Shown here: one piece after another, positions 33,747 through 42,384 of the stretch
Layout: every line of letters starts with the position of its first letter
How positions within the stretch are numbered: the stretch's first letter is position 1
Assembly (NCBI GenBank): GCA_028287035.1
Contig: JAQBQL010000020.1
Location: 1 to 64,000 of the forward strand
Length of the DNA stretch: 64,000 nucleotides
Source: Labilithrix sp.
GTDB taxonomy: Bacteria; Myxococcota; Polyangia; Polyangiales; Polyangiaceae
Direction of reading: 5' to 3'
The notes under the pieces: model-generated
What the model saw: the letters and a program-made list of their open reading frames with translations, nothing else
Databases searched by the model: none
Told to the model about the DNA's origin: nothing
Position numbers and translations under genes: made by a program

Positions 33747-34747
33747 TCAACGGCGTAGCGCCGAACGCAGGCGCGGCAGCAGCGCGCTCGCGATCCTCGC
33801 GTTCAGCGCGCGGTCGGGATGATGGTCGCACCCCCAGTGCGGCGCTTCCGCGGGCAGGACCACGAGCTCGACGTGGGCGTCGCCTGCCGAGGTGCGGCGC
33901 GAGACCACGTGCTCGAGCCGGGCCCGGGCCTCGTCGGCGAGCGGCCCGGCCGGGAGCATCGGGCTCGTGACCAGGAAGAGCGGCGCGGCCGGGTAGACCT
34001 CACGGAGCCGCTGCGCGAGCTTCGCGACGGCGTCCTCGAACGCCGCGCCGTCGAGCGGCTTCCCTCCCCCGCCCATGAAGTCGTTCGTCCCGAGCGCGAC
34101 GATCACGGCATCGGCGGGCGGCGCCGAGCTGAACGCCCACCGCACGGCGGGCGTGTCCGGCGGCCCGTCGATGCGTGGGATCGCCTGCTCGAACAGCGCC
34201 GGCATCGCCTCGGCGGTGGTGCCGTCGAAGCTCCGGTAGGCCCCCTTGCCGGACCACGCGATCGTCGTGACGTCGGCCTCGAGCGCGCGGCCGAGGAGCG
34301 CGCCGTACGCCTCGGTGACGCGCTCGGTATCGAACGAGAAATGGCAGGGTGGCTCGCCGATCACGCCGTAGCCGGCGCTGATCGAGTCGCCGATGATCTC
34401 GAGCCGCGCACGCGGCTTGTCGGGCAGGAACACGGCGCCCGGCGCGAGGTCGACGCCGAGCACCTCGTGCACGCCGGCGAAGGCCTCCGCCTCGCGCACC
34501 ATCCGGAAGGCGTGCGGACGGTCGGGCGCGAGGCCTTTCGCCAGTTCGTACCGCTCTTGCCCCGGCGTCACCTCGACGACGCGCGGCGGGCGGTCGTCGA
34601 CGAAGACCGGCGGAACCCGGCCACCGGCGCCGGCTCCGCGTCGAGCTCGGCCGGCGCGTGCGTGCTTGCCGCCGGCCCGGGCGCGGGGCGCGACGACGCA
34701 CGGCACCCGGCGAGGGCCAGCAGGGCGAGGAAGCCAGCGCGTCGCAT
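33747..34747 (-). pseudogene. CE2-type SGNH esterase paralogue, broken by internal deletion/frameshift
   Basis: A second CE2-like gene. The body, read in one frame to 33747, has VFVDDRPPRVVEV, IIGDSISAGYGVIG (nucleophile Ser), ALGTNDFMGGG and GCDHHPDRALNARI, so the SGNH domain is intact. The signal peptide (MRRAGFLALLALAGC, lipobox, starting at 34747) lies in a different frame that runs out near 34570. The frames must be joined near 34610-34620. Compared with its neighbour at 32213 the first half of the jelly-roll domain is missing at that point, so a deletion whose length is not a multiple of three is the simplest explanation. If the sequence is correct the full product cannot be made; an internal start would give a cytoplasmic SGNH domain. 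An assembly error is possible. Confidence 0.72.
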
Positions 34748-34834
34748 GGCTCCCGGCCCATTGTCGCAAACCGGCACGCTTTTCACGCCTTCGAAGTTCT
34801 GCGAGCGGCGACGTTCTGGGTATACTCGGCCCCG

Positions 34835-35356
34835 ATGCAAGGCCCCCCTGGGCAGGTCGGCTCGCCGTCCTCGCCGCAGCCCGAGAACATGCCGTCGATG
34901 TCGATCGGCTCGTCCGCGTCCAACACCATGGACCCTGTCTGGCAGCGCCTCTGGCTGCGCTGCCAGCAGCACGACTGGCAGTCGCTCGCCTTCATCGGCT
35001 CGAGCAAGCGCGATCCGGACGGGGTCCTCGAGATCGCGCACGGCATGGCGCGTCTCGCCAGCGAGCTCGGGCAGGAGCTCACCGTCTTCGACGCCCGGAA
35101 CCTCGGCCTCAAGGACATGGGCCGGATGCTCGCGCAGATCCAGAGCATCACGAGCCGCGGCAAGCGCTGCATCGTCGTGCTGAAGCTGGTCACCGAGAAC
35201 GCGACGACCGTTCCGATGGCGCAGAACGTCGACGCCGCGCTGCTCGGCATCTTCATCGGCGAGACGAGCGTGGTGGCGTCCTCGCGGACCGTCGACGAGG
35301 TCGGCCGCGCGAAGTTCCTCGGCTCCGTCGTGCTGAACGCGTCGTTTGCGAAGTAG
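34835..35356 (+). CDS. Degenerate BY-kinase/CpsD-like protein lacking a P-loop
   Basis: A 173-residue cytoplasmic protein. Its order of elements recalls bacterial tyrosine kinases of the CpsD/Wze type: a strand followed by GSSKRDPDGVLEIA where the Walker A loop G-E-G-K-S/T would be, LASELGQELTVFDARNLGL where Walker A' (LLID-A-D-R) would be, and a C-terminal IFIGETSVVASSRTVDEVG, then FLGSVVLNAS, as in their last helix and strand. The Walker lysine and the Asp of Walker A' are not present in proper form and there is no Tyr-rich tail, so it is unlikely to be a kinase. It could be a structural partner of the kinase-less co-polymerase encoded at 26782. First gene of a plus-strand group with the GH5 gene; TATACT at 34821-34826 may be its -10 element. 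The family call is tentative. Confidence 0.55.
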   Translation: MQGPPGQVGSPSSPQPENMPSMSIGSSASNTMDPVWQRLWLRCQQHDWQSLAFIGSSKRDPDGVLEIAHGMARLASELGQELTVFDARNLGLKDMGRMLAQIQSITSRGKRCIVVLKLVTENATTVPMAQNVDAALLGIFIGETSVVASSRTVDEVGRAKFLGSVVLNASFAK

Positions 35357-35389
35357 CGCCAGCGTCGTGCGCGACGTGACTGCCTCGCC

Positions 35390-36511
35390 GTGAAGCGCGC
35401 CCTCGGTCTGCTGGCGAGCGCCTGCCTCGCGCTTGCGGCGTCCTGCAACGACGCGCCGCCGCGCAGCCCGAGCACCGACGTCAACGTGGCGGCGGGCGCG
35501 GCGGTCGTCGCGCCGCTCGACTTGGCGGTGAGCGCCGGCCCGCTTTCGGGCTGGCTCCGCGTCGAGGGGAACCACATGCTGACCCCGGCCGGCAAGCCGT
35601 TCCACGGCCGCGGCGCGAACCTGAACGACACGCGCTCGTGCGACTCGTGCTCGTGGGAGTCGCCGCACGTCGAGGAGGTGAAGCGGCGCATCGACACCCT
35701 CGTCGACGGCTGGCATGCAAACTACATCCGTCTGCTGCTCGAGAGCTACGCGGATCCCGGACCGGCGCCGGGCCGCGTGCACTACAAGTCGGTGCTCGAA
35801 GACGAGGCGTACTTCCGGGATCTCATGCAGATCATCGGGCACGTCGGCAAGAAGCGCGGCGTCTACGTGCTCGTCTCGCTGTGGCACGACCCGTCGCTGA
35901 GCCCGATGGGCTGGCCCACCGAGCGCACGCGATCGGTGTGGAAGAAGCTCGCGCGCGCCCTGAAGGACATGCCCTTCGTGATGTTCGGGCTCGTGAACGA
36001 GCCCGAGAGGAACGACAACGGGCAGCTCGACGGCGAGGTCTGGACCGCCATGAACGAGACGGTCGCGGCGATCCGAAGCGTCGAGGACCCTGCGAAGAAG
36101 CACATCATCACGGTGCAGGGCACGCGTGAGTGGGCACGCGTCCTCGACTACTACGTGACGCATCCGATCACCGCCGGCGGCGGCGCGAACATCGCATACG
36201 AGACGCACGTCTACGACGGGAAGGCGCGCTTCGACGAGCTCGTCACGCGGCCCGCGCGCAAGCTGCCCGTCGTCATCGGCGAGCTCGGTGTGATCGACGA
36301 TCAGAACGCCAGGATGCTGCCCGCCGACGTCCTCGCGCTCATGGACCTCGCCGAGCGGCTCGAGATCCCGTGGCTCGCGTACACGTTCCATACGAACTGC
36401 CCGCCCAACCTGCTCGTCGACCAGCAGGGCGCCTGCCAGCTCGGCTCCTCGCCGCTCCAGCCGAGCGCGTGGGGGCAGCTCGTGAAAGAGCGCCTCGCTC
36501 GCCCCTGGTAG
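35390..36511 (+). CDS. GH5-type glycoside hydrolase lipoprotein
   Basis: A 373-residue secreted glycanase with a lipoprotein signal peptide (GTG start, lipobox LAASC). The TIM-barrel of glycoside hydrolase family 5 is visible: GKPFHGRGANLNDTRSC, ANYIRLLLESYAD, VLVSLWHDPSLSP, the acid/base Glu in FGLVNEPERND (near residue 204), YETHVYDG, and the nucleophile Glu in VVIGELGVID (near 297), followed by WLAYTFHTNCPPN. It probably cuts beta-linked polysaccharide in the periplasm or at the cell surface, similar in context to EpsB of the M. xanthus EPS locus. Paired cysteines (CDSCSW, NCPPN, GACQLG) support an extracytoplasmic location. It follows the BY-kinase-like gene by 33 nt. Confidence 0.9.
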   Translation: MKRALGLLASACLALAASCNDAPPRSPSTDVNVAAGAAVVAPLDLAVSAGPLSGWLRVEGNHMLTPAGKPFHGRGANLNDTRSCDSCSWESPHVEEVKRRIDTLVDGWHANYIRLLLESYADPGPAPGRVHYKSVLEDEAYFRDLMQIIGHVGKKRGVYVLVSLWHDPSLSPMGWPTERTRSVWKKLARALKDMPFVMFGLVNEPERNDNGQLDGEVWTAMNETVAAIRSVEDPAKKHIITVQGTREWARVLDYYVTHPITAGGGANIAYETHVYDGKARFDELVTRPARKLPVVIGELGVIDDQNARMLPADVLALMDLAERLEIPWLAYTFHTNCPPNLLVDQQGACQLGSSPLQPSAWGQLVKERLARPW

Positions 36512-36531
36512 AGGCGTGGTAGGCTGACGCC

Positions 36532-36738
36532 GTGCAGAAGGCGCTGCTCATCAGCATCCTCGGGGCGACGATCCTGATCCCGTTCTTCGCGTTTCGCGGC
36601 GGGACGGTGAAGAGCGCGGTCCGGCGCAGCGCGATCGCCACCGTGACGTTCTGCGTCCTCTACTGGCTCGGGCTGATGTTCGTCTACCCGATGCTGGCGC
36701 CTGCGAAGAAGCCCCAGCAGCAGGCGCCGACGCAGTAG
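36532..36738 (+). CDS. Small two-helix membrane protein
   Basis: A 68-residue protein with two hydrophobic helices (ALLISILGATILIPFFAF and ATVTFCVLYWLGLMFVYPML) joined by a basic loop, and a Gln/Pro-rich tail. It has a GTG start 20 nt behind the GH5 gene and lies 11 nt ahead of the AsmA-like gene, so it is likely a real member of this operon. No family is recognised. Confidence 0.6.
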   Translation: MQKALLISILGATILIPFFAFRGGTVKSAVRRSAIATVTFCVLYWLGLMFVYPMLAPAKKPQQQAPTQ

Positions 36739-36749
36739 CGGGCGACGCC

Positions 36750-38624
36750 GTGGACGCTCCTCTCGCTCGAAGGCTCGCGCGCCTGCCGTTCGGCGCCATC
36801 GGGCGCAGCGTCGCGGTGGCGGTGGTGGTCGTCTACGCGCTCTACCTGATCGGCGCCAATCTCATCCTGCGCACGCATCTGCTGCGCGGCTGGGTCAGCA
36901 CGAGGCCGTCGGCGCTGCTCGTCGACTACACCTCGGCGTGGTCGTTCGTGCCTGGGAAGGTGAGCGCCGAGGGGCTTCGCCTCCGTTTCCAGGACCGGAG
37001 CGTGCAGATGTCGATCGCCGCCGACCGGGTGAGCGTCGACATCGATCTCTGGAAGCTCACCAAGCACGAGGTGGCATTCGACCATGCGCGCGTCGAGGGC
37101 GTCGTCTACCGGCTGCGTAGCAAGCTCGAGACCCTCGAGGGAAACGAGGGCCGCGCGCGCGCCTTCCCGCTCATCGACGGGTTCCCCGAGTCGCCGCTCG
37201 AGGCCGATCAGCCGGCCATCGAGCCGCGCCGCAGTGGCTCGAGCTGGGCGGTCGAGCTCACCGGCATCGAGGCGACCGTCCGTGACGTGTGGACGATGGA
37301 ATACCGACTGCGCGGGGAGACCGTGCTCCACGGCGGCTTCCGCGTCGCGCACGGCTCGATGGTCTACGTGACGCCCTCGTCCATGCACACGAAGGACGGC
37401 GTCCTCTCGATCGGGGAGGACGAGCTGGTGCGCGGCGCCGACTGGTCGGTCGACGCGCAGCTCGATCCCTTCTCGCCGCGGATGATCAAGGGCGCGTGGT
37501 TCTTGCGCTACCTCTCGTTCGCGGTCCGCCAGCACGGCACGATCGCGACGCTCGCCCCGCTCGGCAAGGCGTACCTCGGTCCGAGCACCGGCACGACGCT
37601 CGAGGAGGGCGGCGGGACCATCGAGCTGGACCTGCACGTCGACCACGGCATCGTGCAGTCGGAGAGCCGCGTCACGTACCGCACCGATCGCGTCGTGGTG
37701 CGGTCGGGCGGCCTCGCGATCACGACGGATCTCGAGGCGACCGGCCGCGTCGAGACCGAGGGCGGACCGCCGCGCGTCGTCGCCGAGGCCAAGGCGGCGC
37801 GCGGGCGCCTCGCGCCGGCCACCGACCTGCAGAACGTGCATGCCGAGCTCGCGCTCGGCGGCATCGACGTTGTCATGCCGATCGGGATCGCGGCCATCAC
37901 CGGCGGCGTCGGCCTCGCGCACACCGCCGACATGCGCGTGTGGAACGAGATCGCGGGCGGGGCGGTCGTCTTCGAGGGCGGCGCGATCAGCGTCGCGGCC
38001 AAGGGCGACTATCGAGGCGGCGCGTTCACGGGACGCGTCGACACGGAGCTCGACAAGCTGGCGCTGAAGAGCGGCCCGTTCTGGATGCGTGCGAGCGGCA
38101 GCTCGGCGACCGATCTGGCGTCCAAGGAGCTCGCCCGCGACCTCACGTTCCCGAACGCCCGCGTCGACCTCCACGACATGGACCTGCGTCTTCTCGGCGG
38201 CCACAGCGAGGGGCTCTGGATGCGCGCGCGCTCGAGCGACACGCGGATCACGACGGCCGGCCAGGGCGTCGCCGACTCGCACATCGCGGTCGAGTCGGGT
38301 CCCGGCGATGCCGCCACCAGGCTGTTCACCCGGCTCGCCAGCCTCCCGGATCTCGCCGCCAACGCAACCGCCGGGGAGACGCTGAGCGCCACGATGGCGC
38401 TCCGGATCCGGCACGAGGACGTCGTCCTCGACGTGACCGACGTGAAGGACGGCGCGCTCGAAGGGGCCGCGCGCATCCATCACGCGGGTCCGCAGCCCAC
38501 GTCGGGCGCCGTGCTCGTGAAGGCGGGTCCGCTCTCGGCGGGTGTCACCTTCGGCCGGGGTACCTGGTCCCTCGTGCCGCTCGCCTCGAAGGAGTGGTTC
38601 CGGGGCGCCGCGCTCACGCACTGA
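36750..38624 (+). CDS. AsmA/TamB-like inner-membrane anchored periplasmic protein
   Basis: A 624-residue protein with one N-terminal membrane helix (SVAVAVVVVYALYLIGANLIL) and a long beta-strand-rich periplasmic part. The layout of VSAEGLRLRFQDRSVQMSIA, then DRVSVDIDLWKLTKHEVAFD, is the start typical of AsmA-like/DUF748-type proteins, which form a hydrophobic beta-groove and help carry lipids or assemble the outer envelope. Repeated amphipathic strands continue through the centre (IELDLHVDHGIVQSESRV, ALGGIDVVMPIGIAAIT). The GTG start is 11 nt behind the small membrane protein gene. Its place at the end of the group BY-kinase-like, GH5, small membrane protein suggests a function in envelope or polysaccharide transport, but this is inferred. 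It converges with fdx (5 nt between stops). Confidence 0.62.
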   Translation: MDAPLARRLARLPFGAIGRSVAVAVVVVYALYLIGANLILRTHLLRGWVSTRPSALLVDYTSAWSFVPGKVSAEGLRLRFQDRSVQMSIAADRVSVDIDLWKLTKHEVAFDHARVEGVVYRLRSKLETLEGNEGRARAFPLIDGFPESPLEADQPAIEPRRSGSSWAVELTGIEATVRDVWTMEYRLRGETVLHGGFRVAHGSMVYVTPSSMHTKDGVLSIGEDELVRGADWSVDAQLDPFSPRMIKGAWFLRYLSFAVRQHGTIATLAPLGKAYLGPSTGTTLEEGGGTIELDLHVDHGIVQSESRVTYRTDRVVVRSGGLAITTDLEATGRVETEGGPPRVVAEAKAARGRLAPATDLQNVHAELALGGIDVVMPIGIAAITGGVGLAHTADMRVWNEIAGGAVVFEGGAISVAAKGDYRGGAFTGRVDTELDKLALKSGPFWMRASGSSATDLASKELARDLTFPNARVDLHDMDLRLLGGHSEGLWMRARSSDTRITTAGQGVADSHIAVESGPGDAATRLFTRLASLPDLAANATAGETLSATMALRIRHEDVVLDVTDVKDGALEGAARIHHAGPQPTSGAVLVKAGPLSAGVTFGRGTWSLVPLASKEWFRGAALTH

Positions 38625-38629
38625 GCGCC

Positions 38630-38980
38630 TCAGCGCTTCGTGTACTTGCCCCGGTGCTCGGGGTGCTCGTTCTCGAACGCCTCGAGGCTCTCGCGCGTGA
38701 TCTCCACCTCGACCTCGCCGTCCCGCAGGATCTTGGACTGGCAGCCGAGCCGCGAGTTGCCGCGCACGTCGAAGGCCTTGTCGAGGATGTCTTCTTCCTC
38801 TTCCTCCTTCTCCGCGAGCAGGTTGGCGCCCTTCGAGACGTAGACGTGGCACGTCGAGCACGCGCACACGCCGCCGCAGGCGTAGCCCTCCGGCGCGTCC
38901 ATCTTCTGCGCGGCCTCGAGGATGCTCGTCCCGACCGGGACCTCCACCTCGCCGTATCCCTTGAACCGAACGATCGCCAT
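38630..38980 (-). CDS. fdx: ISC-type [2Fe-2S] ferredoxin
   Basis: A 116-residue adrenodoxin-type ferredoxin that supplies electrons for iron-sulfur cluster assembly. Cluster ligands are Cys35, Cys41, Cys44 and Cys80 (C-x5-C-x2-C then C), with an extra Cys39 as seen in Escherichia coli Fdx. An unusual run of five glutamates (residues 59-63) follows the ligand loop. The start at 38980 (MAIVRFKG) fits the family; a longer open frame upstream has no support. It is the last gene of the ISC operon, 13 nt behind hscA. Confidence 0.96.
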   Translation of the reverse strand: MAIVRFKGYGEVEVPVGTSILEAAQKMDAPEGYACGGVCACSTCHVYVSKGANLLAEKEEEEEDILDKAFDVRGNSRLGCQSKILRDGEVEVEITRESLEAFENEHPEHRGKYTKR

Positions 38981-38993
38981 GTGCGGTGCCGTC

Positions 38994-40919
38994 CTAACGC
39001 GAAGGGGGCGGCGAAGGAAGCGGCGATCCGTGCGCGAGCTCGATGCCCTTCGCATGCTCGACCGTGGCCTCGACCGACTCGATGGCCTGTCCCTCGATCG
39101 CGCGCGCGATGGCGCGGTTCATCCGGCGTTCCGCAAAAGCCTTGGTCGCGTCGTCGAGCTCGTCGATCCGCAGCTGGACCCGCTGCGGGTCGGTTCCGAG
39201 CGCCGCGGTCTCGAGCGCGGTGAGCGCCGCCTCGATGCGCTCACGCTCGCCGGGCGCGAGGAGCTCGGCGTCGCTGTCGACCGATTTCCGCGTCGACGTG
39301 CCGATGCGATGGGCCTCGACCCGCGCCTCGGCCAGGCGCCGCGCGAGGAGGTCCTCCTCGCCGTGGTCGATCGCGTCCATGAGCATCTGCTCGACCGCGT
39401 CGTCGTCGAGGCCGTAGGAGGGCTTCACCTCCACGGTCTGCTCGATCCCGGTGCGCTCTTCACGCGCGTGAACGGAGAGGAGCCCGTCGGCGTCGACGCG
39501 GAAGGTCACCTCGAGACGCGCCATGCCGGCGGCCATCGGCGGGATGCCCTTCAGGGTGAAGCGGGCGAGGCTCCGGCAGTCGGCGGCAAGCTCACGCTCG
39601 CCCTGGACGACGTGGATCTCGAAGCCGGTCTGCTTGTCTTCCTGGGTCGTGTACGAAGCGCGCGCCGCGGCCGGGGTCGTCGTGTTGCGCGGGAGCACGC
39701 GGTCGACGACGCCGCCGCCGACCTCGATGCCGAGCGAGAGAGGGATGACGTCGAGGAGGAGCACCTCGTCGCCGGTGCTCTGGCCGGCGAGGATGTTCGC
39801 CTGCACCGCCGCGCCGAGCGCGACGACCTCGTCCGGATCGATGTCCGCGAGCGGCGCCTTGCCGAACAGCTTGGCGACGTACGCGCGCACCGCAGGCACG
39901 CGGGTCGAGCCGCCCACCAGGATGACCCCGTCGAGCTCCTCGACCTTCGTCTCGGCATCGCGGAGCGCCCGCTTGCAGGCGGCGCCGGCGCGCGCGAGCA
40001 GCGGCGCGACGAGCGCATCGAAGCGCTCGCGGGTGATCACGAACGACGCCGGCTCGGTGCCGAGCGGATTCTCCACCTCGACCTCGGGAGCGTCGGTGAG
40101 GCCGTGCTTCACGCGCCGGGCGAGATCGAGCACGACGCGTACCTCGGTCGGCGTGGCGGCAGCGAGATCGCGCTTCGCGAGCGCGAACATCTCCTCGGCG
40201 AGCGCGCGGTCCATGTCGTCGCCGCCGAGCGCGCTGTCGCCTCCGGTGGACTTCACCTGGAAGACGCCGTCGTCGAGGACGAGGATGGTGATGTCGAAGG
40301 TGCCGCCGCCGAGATCGAAGACCGCGAACTTTCCGTTCTGCTTCTTCTCGAGGCCGTACGCGAGAGCCGCGGCGGTCGGCTCGTTGAGGAGGCGGAGCAC
40401 CTCGAGGCCGGCGAGGCGCCCGGCGTCCTTCGTGGCCTGCCGCTGCGCGTCGTCGAAGTACGCGGGCACGGTGATCACCGCGCCGCCCACGGTCCGCAGC
40501 TCGTCCTCGGCGAGGCGCTTCAGCTGGCGGAGGATCTCGGCGCTCACCTCGACGGGCGTGACGACCTTCCCGCGGACGCCGAAGCGCACCACGTTGGCCT
40601 CGCCGTTCTCGGGGCTGACGAACGCGTAGGGCCCGAGGCGGCGAGTCTCGGGATCGTCGGCGCCGCGGCCCATGAAGCGCTTCACGCTCACGATGGTCTC
40701 GCGCGGATGCTCGGCGGCGCGCGACAGCGCCGGCTCGCCGACCACCACCTCACCACGCTCGCCGTAGTGGACGGCGCTCGGCAGGAGCGAGACCTGGTTG
40801 CAGTCCTGGATCGCGATCGGGCGCTCGTTCTTCACGTACGCGACCAGCGAGTTCGTCGTGCCGAGATCGATGCCGATCGCGCGGGGCGGAGCCTTGGGGT
40901 CGAAGATCTCGAGCAGCAT
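38994..40919 (-). CDS. hscA: Hsp70-type iron-sulfur chaperone HscA
   Basis: A 641-residue Hsp70 of the HscA branch; with HscB it releases clusters from IscU in an ATP-dependent way. The nucleotide-binding domain has [30 protein letters not shown] and [17 protein letters not shown]; the substrate-binding domain includes [20 protein letters not shown] and the lid follows after residue 500. The assignment to HscA rather than DnaK comes from the operon, from the short linker ending [11 protein letters not shown], and from the length. The ATG at 40919 is one base away from the hscB stop, indicating translational coupling. It sits between hscB and fdx exactly as in Escherichia coli. Confidence 0.96.
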   Translation of the reverse strand: MLLEIFDPKAPPRAIGIDLGTTNSLVAYVKNERPIAIQDCNQVSLLPSAVHYGERGEVVVGEPALSRAAEHPRETIVSVKRFMGRGADDPETRRLGPYAFVSPENGEANVVRFGVRGKVVTPVEVSAEILRQLKRLAEDELRTVGGAVITVPAYFDDAQRQATKDAGRLAGLEVLRLLNEPTAAALAYGLEKKQNGKFAVFDLGGGTFDITILVLDDGVFQVKSTGGDSALGGDDMDRALAEEMFALAKRDLAAATPTEVRVVLDLARRVKHGLTDAPEVEVENPLGTEPASFVITRERFDALVAPLLARAGAACKRALRDAETKVEELDGVILVGGSTRVPAVRAYVAKLFGKAPLADIDPDEVVALGAAVQANILAGQSTGDEVLLLDVIPLSLGIEVGGGVVDRVLPRNTTTPAAARASYTTQEDKQTGFEIHVVQGERELAADCRSLARFTLKGIPPMAAGMARLEVTFRVDADGLLSVHAREERTGIEQTVEVKPSYGLDDDAVEQMLMDAIDHGEEDLLARRLAEARVEAHRIGTSTRKSVDSDAELLAPGERERIEAALTALETAALGTDPQRVQLRIDELDDATKAFAERRMNRAIARAIEGQAIESVEATVEHAKGIELAHGSPLPSPPPSR

Positions 40920-40920
40920 C

Positions 40921-41466
40921 TCAGTCGCTATCCTCTTCGATGGCGCGCACCTCGTCGAGGAAGCGCTTGTAGAAGCGAAGCTCACCGAGCACCGGCACGA
41001 GCTTCGCGACGGCGTCGCGGCCTTCGCCCGCGGCGAGCCCGGCGGCGAGGGCCTTCTCGGCGGCCGCCTTGCGCGCGGCCATCTTCTCGCCGATGGCGCG
41101 CACCTTCGCGAGGTCCTTCGCGGCGCGCGCGTCGGCCAGCGCCTCGCGTTCGTCGAGCACCTCCATGAGGAACGCGGGCGACGCCTTCGGCTCGTGGTTC
41201 TCGCCGACGGGCACGCCGGCCAGCGCGAAGAGCGCCTCGGCGCGCTTCACGGGGTCACGCACGGCGCGCCACGCCTCGTTCACGGAGGCGGCCTTTTCCA
41301 GGGCGGCGCGGCGCTCGGTGGCGCCGGTCTGCGCGTACCGATCGGGGTGCAGCGCGCGCGAGAGCTCGCGGTGCGTCTTCTCGGCGGCGGCGAGGTCGAG
41401 GTCGAAGCGGGGCTCGAGGCCGAGCAGCGCGAACGGATCGGCCACGACGTGCTGAGGCCCGGCCAT
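40921..41466 (-). CDS. hscB: J-domain co-chaperone HscB
   Basis: A 181-residue co-chaperone that delivers IscU to HscA and stimulates its ATPase. The J-domain spans about residues 8-80 with the HPDR signature ([11 protein letters not shown]), and [19 protein letters not shown] is the helix typical of HscB; the C-terminal part is the three-helix IscU-binding domain. The ATG at 41466 overlaps the iscA stop (TGATG), so expression is coupled. Confidence 0.95.
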   Translation of the reverse strand: MAGPQHVVADPFALLGLEPRFDLDLAAAEKTHRELSRALHPDRYAQTGATERRAALEKAASVNEAWRAVRDPVKRAEALFALAGVPVGENHEPKASPAFLMEVLDEREALADARAAKDLAKVRAIGEKMAARKAAAEKALAAGLAAGEGRDAVAKLVPVLGELRFYKRFLDEVRAIEEDSD

Positions 41467-41867
41467 CAGACCGTGAACGACGTGCCGCAGCCGCAGTTCG
41501 ACTTCTCGTTCGGGTTCACGAACTTGAAGCCCTGACGCATGAGCGTCTTCTCCCACTCGAGCGTCGAGCCGTTCAAGTAGAGGAGGCTCTTCTTGTCGAC
41601 GACCACGCGGACCGGCTCGCCCTGCGACGAGGTGAAGTCGTAGATGATGTCGCGCGCGTTCGGCGGGCCGTCGTGGAACTCGATCACGTAGGAGAAGCCC
41701 GAGCAGCCACCGCCGCGGATCCCGACGCGCAGCGCCGTCTCGGGCTTGCCGCGCTTGGCAATCTGCACGGCGATCGCGTCGACCGCGGACGGGGCGATCT
41801 CCATGGCGAGCCGCTTGGAGGGCGCTGCGGACGACGGGGGACTGACGTTGGCGGAGGTGTTGCTCAT
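41466..41867 (-). CDS. iscA: A-type iron-sulfur carrier IscA
   Basis: A 133-residue A-type carrier protein that transfers clusters to apo-proteins. The three ligand cysteines are present: Cys55 in GGGCSGFSY and Cys125/Cys127 in SNCGCGTSF. The N-terminus has about 20 additional Ser/Pro-rich residues compared with Escherichia coli IscA; the start at 41867 is kept because no better start follows until the Met of LAMEIAPSA. The stop overlaps the hscB start. Confidence 0.95.
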   Translation of the reverse strand: MSNTSANVSPPSSAAPSKRLAMEIAPSAVDAIAVQIAKRGKPETALRVGIRGGGCSGFSYVIEFHDGPPNARDIIYDFTSSQGEPVRVVVDKKSLLYLNGSTLEWEKTLMRQGFKFVNPNEKSNCGCGTSFTV

Positions 41868-41892
41868 GGGAAGGACTCTCTGACCGGGCCGT

Positions 41893-42291
41893 TCACTGCG
41901 CGGCGGTGCGCTTCGCGGCCTGCTTCGTGCGGTAGTCGGCGATGGCGCTCTTGATGGCGTCCTCGGCGAGGACCGAACAGTGGATCTTGACCGGCGGAAG
42001 GTTCAGCTCGGTGACGATGTCGCTGTTCTTGATGGCCTCGGCCTCTTCGACCTTCTTGCCCTTGATCCACTCGGTGGCGAGGGACGAGGACGCGATCGCG
42101 GAGCCGCAGCCGAACGTCTTGAACTTCGCGTCGGTGATGACGCCGTCCTCGACCTTGATCTGCAGGCGCATCACGTCGCCGCAGGCGGGCGCGCCGACGA
42201 GGCCGGTGCCGACGTTCGGGTCGTCCTTGTCGAGCGTTCCGACGTTCTTCGGGTTCTCGGCGTGCTCGATGACTTTTTCGCTGTATGCCAT
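41893..42291 (-). CDS. iscU: Iron-sulfur scaffold protein IscU
   Basis: A 132-residue scaffold on which [2Fe-2S] clusters are built. Ligands Cys37, Asp39, Cys62 and Cys105 are all present, and the HscA recognition motif LPPVK (98-102) is intact in LPPVKIHCS. It is followed 25 nt later by iscA and preceded by a 93-nt gap after iscS, which contains a strong hairpin. Confidence 0.98.
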   Translation of the reverse strand: MAYSEKVIEHAENPKNVGTLDKDDPNVGTGLVGAPACGDVMRLQIKVEDGVITDAKFKTFGCGSAIASSSLATEWIKGKKVEEAEAIKNSDIVTELNLPPVKIHCSVLAEDAIKSAIADYRTKQAAKRTAAQ

Positions 42292-42351
42292 GACTTTCAG
42301 ATCTCCGAAGCTACGTGTCAGTCTCGTCGCGTCTCGTTCCGGGTGGGGTGC

Positions 42352-42375
42352 CAGGGGAGCGGCTGCGCTCCCCTG
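42352..42375 (-). other. Intercistronic hairpin between iscS and iscU
   Basis: A perfect nine-base stem (CAGGGGAGC / GCTCCCCTG) with a six-base loop lies 10 nt behind the iscS stop. It has no T-run. It could be a partial terminator, or an mRNA processing or stability element that sets the ratio of IscS to IscU; I infer the role from position only. Confidence 0.6.
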
Positions 42376-42384
42376 AGGCGCTCT

